Of a stretch of 64,000 nucleotides of DNA, positions 39,047-49,928 are shown piece after piece (position 1 is the stretch's first letter; every line of letters begins with the position of its first letter). Below the pieces are notes generated by a model. That model ran no database searches, was not told the origin of the DNA, and saw nothing but the letters and a program-made list of their open reading frames with translations. Where the stretch lies: assembly GCF_900114705.1 (NCBI RefSeq), contig NZ_FOTW01000004.1:186001-250000 (forward strand), given 5' to 3'. A program made the position numbers and the translations under genes. The stretch is from Rugamonas rubra (GTDB lineage Bacteria; Pseudomonadota; Gammaproteobacteria; Burkholderiales; Burkholderiaceae_D).

Positions 39047-40489
39047 ATGCCCGTCCCTTCGTTCCGCCCCTCCCATTCCCTGCGTCGGCTGGCCGGCGCG
39101 CTGGCGCTGAGCGCGTCGCTGGCGCCGGCGCTGGCCGCGGCCGCCCAGCCGGCCACCGTGCGGCTCGACTATCTACACAGCGGCAACGCCAAGAGCGAGC
39201 AGTACGCCGTCGACCGCGTCGTCATCGAGCCGCTGCCGTGGCCGGGCGACATGGCGCGCACCGTCGACCAGAGCAACCGGGGCATGAACCTGGTCGAGGT
39301 GACGGACGCGGCCAGCGGCAAGCTGCTGTACTCGCGCGGTTTCTCCACCATCTTCGGCGAGTGGAGCAGCACCGACGAGGCGCAGCGCGGCAATCGCGGC
39401 TTCCAGGAGTCGGTGCGCTTCCCCAAGCCGGAGCGCCCGGTCAAGGTGCGCATCCTCAAGCGCGACGCGCAGAACGCCTTCGTCGAGGCGTGGAGCACGC
39501 TGGTCGACACCGACGCGCTCGACGTGGTGCGCAAGCAGGGGCCGGCGCCGGCCAAGCCGATTCCCATCCGCGTCAGCGGCGCCTCGCCGGACAAGGTCGA
39601 CCTGCTGATCGTCGGCGACGGCTACACCAAGGCCGAGATGGCCAAGTTCGAGGCCAGCGCGCGCCGCTTGGCCGAGCACCTGTTCAAGGTGTCGCCGTTC
39701 CGCGAGCGGGCGCGCGACTTCAACGTGTGGGCGCTGGCGCTGCCGACCCAGGAGTCGGGCGTGTCGCGGCCGTCGACCGGCGTGCACCACGCCTCGCCGC
39801 TGGGCACCCGCTACGACATCTTCGGCAGCGAGCGCTATGTGCTCACCACCGACAACCGCGCCCTGCGCGAGCTGGCGCAGTACGCGCCGTATGAGTTTAT
39901 CGAGATCCTGGTCAACAACGACACCTACGGCGGTGGCGGCATCTTCGGCCAGTTCAGCACGGCGGCGGCCAACAACGACTGGGCCAACTACCTGTTCGTT
40001 CACGAGTTCGGCCACCACTTCGCCGGCCTGGCCGACGAGTACTACACCTCGCCGGTGGCTTACCAGACCGGCGGCGCGCGCATCGAACCGTGGGAGCCCA
40101 ACGCCACCGCGCTGCAGGACCCGGCGCATCTGAAGTGGAGCAAGTTCGTCAAGGCCGGCACGGCGCTGCCGACCGCGTGGCCGAAGGCGGAATACGAGAC
40201 CCACTCGCGCGAGTACCAGAAGCAGCGCGCCGCGCTGCGCGCCGCCAACCGTCCCGAGGCGGAGATGAACGCGCTGTTCCGCAAGGACCTGGCCTACACC
40301 GAGCAGTTGTTCTCGACGGCGCCCGAGCGGCGCAAGGTCGGCGCCTTCGAGGGCGCCAACTACGAGGCCACAGGCTACTACCGGCCGGCCATGCAGTGCC
40401 TGATGTTCGACCGCAGCGACGCCTTCTGCCCGGTGTGCCAGGACGGCATTGGCACCATCATCGACCTGTACGCCGGGCCGGCGAAGTAG
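39047..40489 (+). CDS. Secreted M64 family metallopeptidase
   Basis: 480 aa. Signal peptide (RLAGALALSASLAPALAAAAQ) after a short basic N terminus; an N-terminal beta domain (about 35-180); then the M64 catalytic domain with the zinc motif His319-Glu-x-x-His323 inside FVHEFGHHFAGLADEYY. VDLLIVGDGYTKAEM and CLMFDRSDAFCPVCQDG are family blocks. M64 includes the IgA-cleaving peptidase of Clostridium ramosum, but most members act on unknown proteins. The ATG at 39047 follows ACAAGGAAGCGCC. A terminator follows 37 bases after the stop. Confidence 0.93.
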   Translation: MPVPSFRPSHSLRRLAGALALSASLAPALAAAAQPATVRLDYLHSGNAKSEQYAVDRVVIEPLPWPGDMARTVDQSNRGMNLVEVTDAASGKLLYSRGFSTIFGEWSSTDEAQRGNRGFQESVRFPKPERPVKVRILKRDAQNAFVEAWSTLVDTDALDVVRKQGPAPAKPIPIRVSGASPDKVDLLIVGDGYTKAEMAKFEASARRLAEHLFKVSPFRERARDFNVWALALPTQESGVSRPSTGVHHASPLGTRYDIFGSERYVLTTDNRALRELAQYAPYEFIEILVNNDTYGGGGIFGQFSTAAANNDWANYLFVHEFGHHFAGLADEYYTSPVAYQTGGARIEPWEPNATALQDPAHLKWSKFVKAGTALPTAWPKAEYETHSREYQKQRAALRAANRPEAEMNALFRKDLAYTEQLFSTAPERRKVGAFEGANYEATGYYRPAMQCLMFDRSDAFCPVCQDGIGTIIDLYAGPAK

Positions 40490-40525
40490 GCGCGGCGCGG
40501 CGGCGCGGCGCAGTAGAGTACAAGG

Positions 40526-40551
40526 AGGGCCGGGATTTCCCCGGCCTTTAT
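40526..40551 (+). terminator. Terminator after the M64 peptidase gene
   Basis: GGCCGGG / CCCGGCC stem of seven pairs with a five-base loop followed by TTTATTATTTT. Confidence 0.8.
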
Positions 40552-40716
40552 TATTTTGGTCTTGGGTTCGCTAGCGAACAGAGCGTATCTCTGCATGGGC
40601 CTATTCTGGCCTTGTGCTGTGGCGTTCCTTCACCACGGGGCGCAGCGCGAGGCGGTGGATTCAAACCGCCCGCAATTGATCACTCCCGATTTCACATCGA
40701 ACCCAAAGGACACACC

Positions 40717-41199
40717 ATGAACAAATTACTCGCTACTCTGATCGGCACTCTGTTTGCCACCGCCGTGATGGCCCAAACCCCGGCGCCGCAAACGCCGGCC
40801 GTGGTGAAAGCCGAAGCCAGCGCCAACAAGGCCAACGCCAAGGCGGTCGCCTCCGAAATGAAGGTCGACGCCAAGGCCGACGAGAAGGCCAACAAGGCTG
40901 TCGCCAAAGCCGACGAGAAAGCCTCCGACGCGGTCCATGACGCCAAAAAAACCAAAGCCAAGGCCCACGCCAAGGTGGTTCTGGCCGACCCTGAGGACAA
41001 GATGACGGAAGCGGCCAAGGCCGAGCACACCAACGCCAAAGCCAACGAAAAGGCCAACAAGAAGATCGTCAAGGCTGACGCCAAAGCGATCAAGGCCACC
41101 GTCGACGCCACCGCCGACAAGGTAGAAGCGGCCAACAAAACCGAAGCCACCAAGGCCAAGGGCGCTGCCGAAGTCAAGGAAGCCGCAGCCAAGCACTAA
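40717..41199 (+). CDS. Exported Ala/Lys-rich repetitive protein
   Basis: 160 aa. A clear signal peptide (LLATLIGTLFATAVMAQ, cleavage near residue 19), then an extended, strongly helical, low-complexity region made of degenerate repeats such as ANKANAKA, KADEKANKA, AKANEKANKK. Only A, K, D, E, N, V and T dominate, with no aromatic residues in the mature part. This resembles LEA-like or H1-like stress proteins, but no family is recognised. Ribosome site AAAGGA precedes. Terminator T1 follows. Its role may be envelope or desiccation protection (speculative). Confidence 0.8.
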   Translation: MNKLLATLIGTLFATAVMAQTPAPQTPAVVKAEASANKANAKAVASEMKVDAKADEKANKAVAKADEKASDAVHDAKKTKAKAHAKVVLADPEDKMTEAAKAEHTNAKANEKANKKIVKADAKAIKATVDATADKVEAANKTEATKAKGAAEVKEAAAKH

Positions 41200-41244
41200 G
41201 CTGCCGCCAGATCCGGCGGGCGCCGCAAGGCGCCCGTTCGGAGC

Positions 41245-41290
41245 ATGAAAAAGACCGGCCCGCCACCACTGGCGCGCCGGTCTTTTTCAT
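41245..41290. terminator. Bidirectional terminator, left member of an inverted pair
   Basis: Perfect inverted repeat ATGAAAAAGACCGGC / GCCGGTCTTTTTCAT with an inner CGCCA/TGGCG stem. T-runs on both strands fit termination of the Ala/Lys-rich gene (+) and the LysR gene (-). Its reverse complement is nearly identical to the terminator at 43119-43163. Confidence 0.85.
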
Positions 41291-41334
41291 TGTGGGCTTG
41301 CCGCGTCCGGCGATCAGCGCGCGAGGCTCGGCAC

Positions 41335-42273
41335 CTAAAGGGCAAGCTCCGCCTTCGTGTCGACACCCGCCGGCGGCTGTATGCTGAGATTCCGCTGGAG
41401 TTCCTCCAGCAGCCAGCGCCCCGCCGGGCCAAGCGCACGGTCTCGCTGGTGGGCGGCGTAGATAGTGAGTCCATCACGTGGCGTTGGATCGTCTTGAATC
41501 TGAATCTCCTTCAGCAGCCCGGCCCTTAGCGGCTCCATCACGAGATGCTCGGGCATCCGACACCAGCCGAATCCGGCAAGCAGAAAATCGAGCCGCCGCC
41601 CCAGGTCGACGAAGCGCCACAGTCGCGCGCTCGACAGCCCGTAGTTCGCGCTGTTGGGATCGATCGGGTCGGACAACACAAGCTGCACGTATGGCGCCAG
41701 ATCGTTCGCGCTGGCCGGCCCGGCGAGCGACGCCAGCGGATGCGTGGGTGCCACCACCGGCCGCATGCCAACCCGCAGCAGAGGGTGGGCGACGATGTCC
41801 TCGGGCACGGCGGGCAGGAGCAAACAGATGGCCAGCGCGGCCGAGCCGCTGCGTAGGCGCCGCAGCGAGCCTCCCAGGCCTTCGGTCGAAAAACTCACCG
41901 GAAGATCCGGAAATTTATCGCTGAGCGCGCGCAGGCTTTCGATCAAAGGCATGGTCGGGACCAGGGGATCGATGGCGAGCACCAGTTCCGGCTCCAGTCC
42001 CGCCCGGGTGTTCGCCGCCACCGCCTCGAAGCGCGCCGCGCTCGCCAGTACCTGGCGCGCCTGCTCGACCAGCACGCGCCCGGTGTCGGTCAACTGCGGT
42101 CGGTGGCCGCGCCGGTCGAACAGCTCAACGCCCTGGATCGCCTCCAGCGTGGCGACGGTTTGGCTGATCGCCGATTGCACCCGTTTGAGTATGCGACCGG
42201 CGGCCGAAAAACTGCCGGCGTCGGCGATCGTGACGAGGACGCGCAGTTGGTCAAGGGTAAGGCTGCCGATCAT
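41335..42273 (-). CDS. LysR family transcriptional regulator (azoreductase divergent)
   Basis: 312 aa from the ATG at 42273, with GAGG six bases ahead; an upstream ATG would add 15 residues of odd sequence. N-terminal helix-turn-helix (QLRVLVTIADAGSFSAAGRI; RVQSAISQTVATLEAIQGVE) and an effector domain from about residue 80. It is divergent from the FMN azoreductase gene, which is its probable target; the shared gap 42274-42444 has an AT-rich stretch (CAATATATCACAAAATAAG) that could hold a LysR box. Confidence 0.93.
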   Translation of the reverse strand: MIGSLTLDQLRVLVTIADAGSFSAAGRILKRVQSAISQTVATLEAIQGVELFDRRGHRPQLTDTGRVLVEQARQVLASAARFEAVAANTRAGLEPELVLAIDPLVPTMPLIESLRALSDKFPDLPVSFSTEGLGGSLRRLRSGSAALAICLLLPAVPEDIVAHPLLRVGMRPVVAPTHPLASLAGPASANDLAPYVQLVLSDPIDPNSANYGLSSARLWRFVDLGRRLDFLLAGFGWCRMPEHLVMEPLRAGLLKEIQIQDDPTPRDGLTIYAAHQRDRALGPAGRWLLEELQRNLSIQPPAGVDTKAELAL

Positions 42274-42444
42274 ATTCAACCTCAATATATCACAAAATAA
42301 GATCGAGAATATCATCATTTAATCACTTACGGTGGAGTTCCTGAATGCTTACACTGCCTTCACGCAAGCAATTCTGTCCACTCGCGCCAGCCAAGCCGAC
42401 TTCCGGCTTTCGCTTCGGCGGGCCATTTTCCCAGGAGCCTTTTC

Positions 42445-43080
42445 ATGACCAAACTTCTCGTTGTTGAAACCAGTCCACGCGGCGACGCCTCCGTCTCGCG
42501 CCAAATGACCCGCCATTTTGTCGAACAATGGCGGGCCGGCCATCCGGGCGGCGAAGTGGTCGTCCGCGATCTCGCGGAAACCGAGCTGCCGTTTGTCACC
42601 GCCGCCTGGCTGCAGGCCTATTTCACGCCCGGTCCGCAACTCACGGTGGAAATGAAGGAACGTTTGAGCCTATCCGACGAGTTGGTCGCGGAACTGCTCA
42701 CCGCCGACCACCTCGTCATCGCCACGCCGGTCTACAACTACAATGTGCCGGCCGCGCTGAAGGCGTGGATCGACCACATCGTCCGCAAGGGCTTGACGCT
42801 GGGCTTCGACGGAAAGGGTCTTGTCACCGGCAAGAAGGCGACCGTGCTGCTCGCCTCCGGTGGCGTCTACACCGAAGGATCGCCTATACGCGACCGCGAC
42901 ATCGCGACTGGGTATTTGCGCCTCATCCTGAACGTGATCGGCATCGACGATGTGACGGTCGTCGCCGGTGGCGGCGCCAAGGCCGTCGACCTGCGCGAGC
43001 AGACGATGGACGCCTTCCTGGCCAAGCTGCAGCCCGCCATCGAGCAGGCCGCCGCGAGCGACTACTCCCTGGTGGAATGA
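42445..43080 (+). CDS. FMN-dependent NADH-azoreductase / quinone reductase family protein
   Basis: 211 aa flavodoxin-like protein. Family motifs: [20 protein letters not shown] (FMN phosphate loop at residues 9-20), [20 protein letters not shown] (residues 94-113) and LLASGGVY. AzoR-type enzymes reduce quinones and azo dyes with NAD(P)H. Divergent from the LysR gene at 41335. The ribosome site is GGAGCC. A terminator follows 39 bases downstream. The gene symbol azoR would be reasonable but the biological substrate is not known. Confidence 0.92.
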   Translation: MTKLLVVETSPRGDASVSRQMTRHFVEQWRAGHPGGEVVVRDLAETELPFVTAAWLQAYFTPGPQLTVEMKERLSLSDELVAELLTADHLVIATPVYNYNVPAALKAWIDHIVRKGLTLGFDGKGLVTGKKATVLLASGGVYTEGSPIRDRDIATGYLRLILNVIGIDDVTVVAGGGAKAVDLREQTMDAFLAKLQPAIEQAAASDYSLVE

Positions 43081-43118
43081 AGCGCGGCGGCGGATGCGCC
43101 GCCAAGCTCCCGCAACTA

Positions 43119-43163
43119 TGAAAAAAGACCGGCGCGCCAGTGATGGCGGGCCGGTTTTTTTTA
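43119..43163. terminator. Bidirectional terminator, right member of an inverted pair
   Basis: GAAAAAAGACCGGC ... GGGCCGGTTTTTTTT hairpin with inner CGCCA/TGGCG stem. It lies between the convergent azoreductase and parC genes. In sequence it is close to the reverse complement of the hairpin at 41245-41290. Confidence 0.85.
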
Positions 43164-43190
43164 TGCTGGCCGTGCTGCGGCCGGGCGCGA

Positions 43191-45542
43191 TCAGACGATC
43201 GCGGTCAGCTTCTCCGGCTTGATCTTCGAGGCCAGCGCCTTGCCCTTGCGGGCGCGCTTGCCGATGTGGACCGCCAACGTGGAGGCCGACAGGCTCAGGT
43301 CCTGCGGCTTGGCGCCGCGACCCATGCCCGAGACGATCACGCCCTTCTGGCTGATGGCGCGGGCGGCCACCAAGGTTTCCTTGTCCTCCAGCTCCATCAG
43401 GATCACGCCACGGCCGCCGTTGGTCAGCACCTTCATCTCGTCGAGGCCGAACACCAGCAGGCGGGCCTGCTCGGAGACCACCGCGACGGCGCTGGCCTTG
43501 TCTTCCACCACGCTCGGCGGCAGCGGCACGGCGCCCTCGTCGAGCGTGATGAAGGACTTGCCGCCCTTGAGCCGGCTGACCATGTCGCAGGCCTTGGCGA
43601 TGAAGCCGTAGCCCGCGCTGGAGGCCAGCAGCAGTTGCGTGTCGGCCGGGCCGGCGTAGAAGTGCAGGATGCGCGCGCCGCCGGTCAAATCGACCAGCGT
43701 GGTGATCGGCACGCCGTCGCCGCGCGCGTTGGGCAGGGCGGCCACCGGCACGGAATACACCTTGCCGTTGCTGCCGAAGCCGAGCAGGGTGTCGACCGTG
43801 CGGCACTCGAAGGCGCCGTACAGCGAGTCGCCCGCCTTGAAGGTGAACAGGGCGGCGTCGTGGCCGATGCCGGTGCGGGCGCGGATCCAGCCTTTTTCGG
43901 AGATGATGACGGTGACCGGTTCGTCCACCACCTTCTGCTCCGCCACGGCCTTCTGCGCCTCTTCGATCAGGGTGCGGCGCGGGTCGCCGAAGGTCTTGGT
44001 GTCGGCTTCGATCTCGCGGATGATGGCGCGCTTCATCGAACCCGGGTTCTCCAGCAGGTCTTGCAGCGACTGGCGTTCCTTGCGCAGATCGGCCAGCTCC
44101 TGCTGGATCTTGATGGCTTCCAAACGCGCCAGTTGGCGCAGGCGGATCTCAAGAATATCCTCGGCCTGGCGGTCGGACAGCTTGAAGCGCGCCATCAGCG
44201 CGGCCTTCGGCTCGTCCGAGTTGCGGATGATCTGGATCACCTCGTCGATATTCAACAGGATGGTCTCGCGGCCCTCCAGAATATGGATGCGGTCGTCGAC
44301 CTTGCCCAGCTTGTAGCGGGTGCGCCGGGTCACCGTCTCGAAGCGGAAGTCGATCCACTCCTGCAGGATGTCGCCCAGGCCCTTTTGGCGCGGCCGGCCG
44401 TCGCCGCCGATCATCACCAGGTTGATCGAGGCGGACGATTCGAGCGAGGTGTGCGCCAGCAGCATCAGCATGAACTCGGTCTGGTCCTGGTTCTTCGACT
44501 TCGGCTCGAACACCAGGCGCACCGGGGCGGCGCGGCCGGACTCGTCGCGGATGGTGTCGAGCGAGTTGAGGATCAGCGATTTCAGGGCCACCTGCTCGGG
44601 CGACAGCGCCTTCTTGCCCAGCTTGATCTTCGGATTGGTCAGCTCCTCGATCTCCTCGAGCACCTTCTGCGACGAGGTGCCCGGCGGCAGTTCGGTGACC
44701 ACCGCCTGCCATTGGCCACGGGCCAGCTCTTCGATTTTCCAGCGCGCCCGCACCTTCATGCTGCCACGGCCGTTGGCGTACATGTCGGCGATCTGCGCCG
44801 GCGGGGTGATGATCTGGCCGCCGCCGGGGAAGTCGGGGCCGGGCACCATCGCCATCAGCTCGGCGTGGCTCATCTTCGGATTGCGGATCAGCGCCACCGC
44901 CGCCTGTGCCACCTCGACCAGGTTGTGCGAGGGGATCTCGGTGGCCAGGCCGACGGCGATGCCGGAGGCGCCGTTCAGCAGCACCATCGGCAGACGCGCC
45001 GGCAGCAGGCACGGCTCCTCGGAGGAGCCGTCGTAGTTGGCCTGGAAGTCGACCGTGCCGAGGTTGATCTCGTCCATCAGCAGACGGGCGATCGGAGTTA
45101 GGCGCGCCTCGGTGTAACGCATCGCCGCCGCGCCGTCGCCGTCGCGCGAGCCGAAGTTGCCCTGGCCGTCGATCAGCGGATAGCGCAGCGAGAAGTCCTG
45201 CGCCATGCGCACCAGCGCGTCGTAGACCGACTGGTCGCCGTGCGGGTGCAGTTTGCCCAGCACGTCGCCGACCACCGTCGCCGATTTGCGCGGCTTGGCG
45301 CTGGCGGTCAGGCCCAGTTCGTTCATCGAGAACAGGATGCGGCGCTGCACCGGCTTCTGGCCGTCGCAGACGTCGGGCAGGGCGCGGCCCTTGACCACCG
45401 AGATGGCGTAGTCGAGGTAGGCGCGTTCGGCGAAGGTCGAAAGGGTCAGCGTTTCGCCGCCGTCGCCGCCGTTGGGGCCGCCCGGCAGGCCGGAGTCGTC
45501 CGGGTCGGGCAGCTGTTCTTCAAAGAGGTTTGCTTGTGTCAT
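43191..45542 (-). CDS. parC: DNA topoisomerase IV subunit A
   Basis: 783 aa. Cuts and rejoins DNA for chromosome decatenation, with ParE. Catalytic Tyr143 is in [10 protein letters not shown]; the quinolone-region block [20 protein letters not shown] is intact. The C-terminal region (about 500-783) forms a reduced set of GyrA-like blades without the GyrA box. It follows parE on the same strand with 39 bases between, so the pair forms one operon. Confidence 0.98.
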   Translation of the reverse strand: MTQANLFEEQLPDPDDSGLPGGPNGGDGGETLTLSTFAERAYLDYAISVVKGRALPDVCDGQKPVQRRILFSMNELGLTASAKPRKSATVVGDVLGKLHPHGDQSVYDALVRMAQDFSLRYPLIDGQGNFGSRDGDGAAAMRYTEARLTPIARLLMDEINLGTVDFQANYDGSSEEPCLLPARLPMVLLNGASGIAVGLATEIPSHNLVEVAQAAVALIRNPKMSHAELMAMVPGPDFPGGGQIITPPAQIADMYANGRGSMKVRARWKIEELARGQWQAVVTELPPGTSSQKVLEEIEELTNPKIKLGKKALSPEQVALKSLILNSLDTIRDESGRAAPVRLVFEPKSKNQDQTEFMLMLLAHTSLESSASINLVMIGGDGRPRQKGLGDILQEWIDFRFETVTRRTRYKLGKVDDRIHILEGRETILLNIDEVIQIIRNSDEPKAALMARFKLSDRQAEDILEIRLRQLARLEAIKIQQELADLRKERQSLQDLLENPGSMKRAIIREIEADTKTFGDPRRTLIEEAQKAVAEQKVVDEPVTVIISEKGWIRARTGIGHDAALFTFKAGDSLYGAFECRTVDTLLGFGSNGKVYSVPVAALPNARGDGVPITTLVDLTGGARILHFYAGPADTQLLLASSAGYGFIAKACDMVSRLKGGKSFITLDEGAVPLPPSVVEDKASAVAVVSEQARLLVFGLDEMKVLTNGGRGVILMELEDKETLVAARAISQKGVIVSGMGRGAKPQDLSLSASTLAVHIGKRARKGKALASKIKPEKLTAIV

Positions 45543-45581
45543 GGTGTATTCGGTGTGCGGATTCTAGTGTGCGATGGCGGC

Positions 45582-47579
<1,998 letters not shown>

Positions 47580-47949
47580 ACGTGATCAAGCTGGGTAAAA
47601 GCGATACTTGGTTTATGCGGACGCCTGCGCATTCTATCCTCAACAGGGCGGATCGGCGGCAATCCCTTGGCGGGAAACGGGCAGATTTCATGGTGAAACT
47701 GCAAATGCTTGCGGGATTTTCCCCACAAACTGCCGGTCGCGACGGGAATTGTACTGTATGCGCGTACAGTTGTGTGCGCTTGATCGCCGCCGCCGGCGTC
47801 GCACCGGCGTCGCACCGGCGCCGCAGCGGCGCCGTCCGTGGCGCGATTTATACGCCGCGTTTACACCCCGCCAGCGTCTTTTTAGACTGTTTTTACGGCC
47901 GGATCGGTAAGCTTCTTCATATCGAATTGATCGAAACAGGAGGTGGGCG
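47580..47949. other. 370-base gap with promoter and GC-rich short repeats
   Basis: Upstream of the divergent parE and the 116-aa protein gene. At 47791-47836 are short repeats of CGCACCGGCG that can fold. The right part (47847-47949) is A/T-richer and holds the promoter described separately. No coding frame in it is convincing. Confidence 0.5.
47847..47898 (+). promoter_or_regulatory. Promoter of the 116-aa protein/ParA-like operon with TTTACACCCC element
   Basis: TTTATAC at 47847 and GTTTACACCCCGCC at 47859, followed 17 bases after the TTTACA by TAGACT at 47883, which reads as a -35/-10 pair (TTTACA and TAGACT, 17-base spacing). TTTAGACTGTTTTTACGG at 47881-47898 matches, with two changes, the same part of the promoter upstream of the DapA-like gene (51506-51489 on the minus strand). 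The sequence TATAC...TTTACACCCCGCC also resembles, from memory, the KdpE site ahead of E. coli kdpFABC. Confidence 0.55.
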
Positions 47950-48300
47950 ATGCACGCATTCTTCTACACGCAGCCGGCGCAGCGCCGTTCGTTTTGGGCC
48001 AAGGAACACGCCGGGCAGGCCGCCAAGGCGCCGCAGCCGGTGTGCCTGATGCAGCTGACCGTCGACGCCGGCGCCGTCACCGCCCTGCGCCAAACCGTCA
48101 CCCGCCTGTGCGGCGACGCCCTGCAGTTCATGCGTATCGAGGCCTGCGAGCACGGCACCCGCATGAAGGTGTGGTTGTGCATCGGCCGCTCGCTGGTGGG
48201 CCAGGTGATGGAGGCGGTGATGCGCCTGCTGCCCGGCGCCGAGTTCGGCCGCTTCTCCACGCCGGGCAGCCGGCGCGTGGCGGGGCAGGGACTGCAATGA
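47950..48300 (+). CDS. Small protein of unknown function upstream of a ParA-like gene
   Basis: 116 aa, no membrane segment. The stretch VCLMQLTVDAGAVTALRQTV, FMRIEACEHGTRMKVWLCIG, SLVGQVMEAVMRLLPGAEFG predicts a beta-alpha-beta-beta-alpha-beta order as in ACT-like folds, but this is only a pattern. ATG at 47950 follows a strong AGGAGGTGGGCG site. Its stop overlaps the ATG of the ParA-like gene (ATGA), so the two are translated together. Confidence 0.75.
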   Translation: MHAFFYTQPAQRRSFWAKEHAGQAAKAPQPVCLMQLTVDAGAVTALRQTVTRLCGDALQFMRIEACEHGTRMKVWLCIGRSLVGQVMEAVMRLLPGAEFGRFSTPGSRRVAGQGLQ

Positions 48301-48941
48301 TCATTGCCATCGCCAACCAGAACGGCGGCAGCGGCAAGACCGTGGTCGCCAACAACCTGGCGCTGCTGCGTGCGCGCAGCGGCCGCAAGGTGATGTTGAT
48401 CGACACCGACCCGAAGAAGACCTCCAGCACCTGGAGCGGCGAACGGGCCGCCGCCGGCCTGCAACCCAAGCTGGCGGCGCGCGCCATCAGCGGACGCGGC
48501 CTGGCGACCGAGCTGGAGGCGCTGCGCCTGCACTACAACGATATTTTGATCGACACCGAGGGCCGCGACACGCCCGAGAGCCGCGCCGCGCTGATCGCCG
48601 CGCGCCTGGTGGTGGTGCCGGTGTCGGCCGACCAGGTCGACCTGGCCAGCCAGTACAAGCTGATCGCCCGGCTCAATTCGGCGCGCATGTTCAACCCCGG
48701 CCTGCGCGTGCTGTTCGTCACCGTCGGCGGCGAGCACGACCCGAACGAGGAGGAGACGGCGGCGATCCGCGCCTACGTCGCCCGCGTCATGTCGGCCAGC
48801 CTGGCCAGCACCGTCATCCACGCCCACCAGACGGCGCACCAGGCCTGTGGCCGTGGCCGCTGCGTCTGCGACGCGGCCGATTGCCACGTGCGCGCCGCCG
48901 CCGAGATGAACGCGCTGTACAAGGAAGTCTTCATCCCCTAG
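48297..48941 (+). CDS. ParA-like ATPase with a C-terminal four-cysteine motif
   Basis: 214 aa. Deviant Walker A in IANQNGGSGKTVVANNLAL (Lys14 preceded by a Gly-Ser-Gly, though the usual KGG is QNGG), Walker A' IDTDPKK (residues 36-42) and ILIDTEGRD near residue 87. Unlike standard orphan ParA proteins the C-terminal region carries Cys184, Cys189, Cys191 and Cys196 (CGRGRCVCDAADC), able to bind a metal. No ParB is adjacent. It is translationally coupled to the 116-aa gene. A paralogue lacking the P-loop is at 49929-50492. Confidence 0.85.
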   Translation: MIIAIANQNGGSGKTVVANNLALLRARSGRKVMLIDTDPKKTSSTWSGERAAAGLQPKLAARAISGRGLATELEALRLHYNDILIDTEGRDTPESRAALIAARLVVVPVSADQVDLASQYKLIARLNSARMFNPGLRVLFVTVGGEHDPNEEETAAIRAYVARVMSASLASTVIHAHQTAHQACGRGRCVCDAADCHVRAAAEMNALYKEVFIP

Positions 48942-49019
48942 TCGTTTCGACCCGTTTTCCAGGCCGCCGGTTCGCGCCGGCGGCCATGTTTTTTCACCCA
49001 CCAAAAGAAAGACCGCATC

Positions 49020-49754
49020 ATGAAGAAATTGATACTCGCCACAGCTGTGATGGCAGCATTCGCCGGCAGCTACGCCCATGCCGAGGACATCAAGCCGGAC
49101 AACGAAGTCAGCTTCAACGCCAGCGTCGTGTCGGACTACCGCTTCCGCGGCATCTCGCAGACCCGCGTCAAGCCGGCCGTGCAGGGCGGCGTCGACTACG
49201 TCAACAACCCGACCGGCCTGTACGTGGGCGCATGGGCGTCGAACATCAAATGGACCAAGGACGCCGGCGGCAGCGGCCAGATCGAGGTCGACCTGTACGC
49301 CGGCAAGCGCGGCCAGATCACCAGCGAGGTGTCCTACGACGTCGGCGTGCTGACCTATGTGTACCCGTCGAACGGCCTGGCCACCAGCGCCAACACCACC
49401 GAGGTCTACGGCCAGGTCGGCTACGGCCCGGCCTATCTGAAGTACTCGCACTCGCTGACCAACCTGTTCGGCTACGCCGACAGCAAGAACAGCGGCTACG
49501 TCGACCTGGGCGCCAACATCGACGCCGGCAACGGTTTCACCGTCAACCTGCACGCCGGCCACCAGAAGGTCAAGGGCAGCGACCTGGCCAACTACACCGA
49601 CTGGAAAATCGGCGCCACCAAGGACTTCGGCGTGGTCAGCGGCGCGCTGGCCGTGATCGGCACCAACGCCCGCGAAGTAGCCTACAGCTCGCCGGTCAAC
49701 GGCAAGTTCCTCGGCAAGACCGCGCTGGTTCTGACCATCAGCAAGACCTTCTAA
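49020..49754 (+). CDS. TorF-family putative porin / outer-membrane protein
   Basis: 244 aa. Signal peptide ending SYAHAED and a mature beta-rich protein with GISQTRVKPAVQGGVDYVN and alternating hydrophobic strands ending in the C-terminal Phe (LTISKTF), the mark of outer-membrane beta barrels. The family (formerly the Gcw_chp repeat family) is thought to form small pores. Spaced 78 bases after the ParA-like gene on the same strand; whether it shares its transcript is unknown. Confidence 0.88.
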   Translation: MKKLILATAVMAAFAGSYAHAEDIKPDNEVSFNASVVSDYRFRGISQTRVKPAVQGGVDYVNNPTGLYVGAWASNIKWTKDAGGSGQIEVDLYAGKRGQITSEVSYDVGVLTYVYPSNGLATSANTTEVYGQVGYGPAYLKYSHSLTNLFGYADSKNSGYVDLGANIDAGNGFTVNLHAGHQKVKGSDLANYTDWKIGATKDFGVVSGALAVIGTNAREVAYSSPVNGKFLGKTALVLTISKTF

Positions 49755-49776
49755 GCCGCCAGCGGCCGCAAGGAAG

Positions 49777-49815
49777 AACGGGAGCAGGGGCGATGCCCTT
49801 GCTCCCGTTTTTTTG
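49777..49815 (+). terminator. Rho-independent terminator after the TorF-like gene
   Basis: Ten-base arms AACGGGAGCA / TGCTCCCGTT extended by GGGG/CCCT with a five-base loop, followed by seven T. Confidence 0.9.
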
Positions 49816-49873
49816 TTGGTCCGTTTTTGGCGTGCGCGGATCTTCGATGCGCCACCCCGCAATGCGGCCGAAA

Positions 49874-49903
49874 GGGGTCGGACCCCGTACGGGGTCCGAC
49901 CCC
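49874..49903. repeat. Palindromic intergenic repeat, family B, copy 4
   Basis: Perfect palindrome GGGGTCGGACCCC, GTAC, GGGGTCCGACCCC. One arm base pair differs from the other family B copies (CGG instead of CTG/CAG, with the compensating change in the other arm). It lies between the TorF-like gene and the P-loop-less ParA-like gene, which converge. Confidence 0.9.
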
Positions 49904-49928
49904 AGCATCCGGGGTACGGGGTCAACGC

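Noticed and set aside
40655..40680. tRNA-like TCAAACCG stretch near 40660
   Set aside because: No acceptor stem or anticodon arm can be drawn around it; it is intergenic sequence before the Ala/Lys-rich gene.
47791..47836. Short GC-rich repeat resembling a CRISPR-like or tandem array
   Set aside because: Only two to three copies of a 10-base CGCACCGGCG unit with no spacers; a local GC-rich fold explains it.
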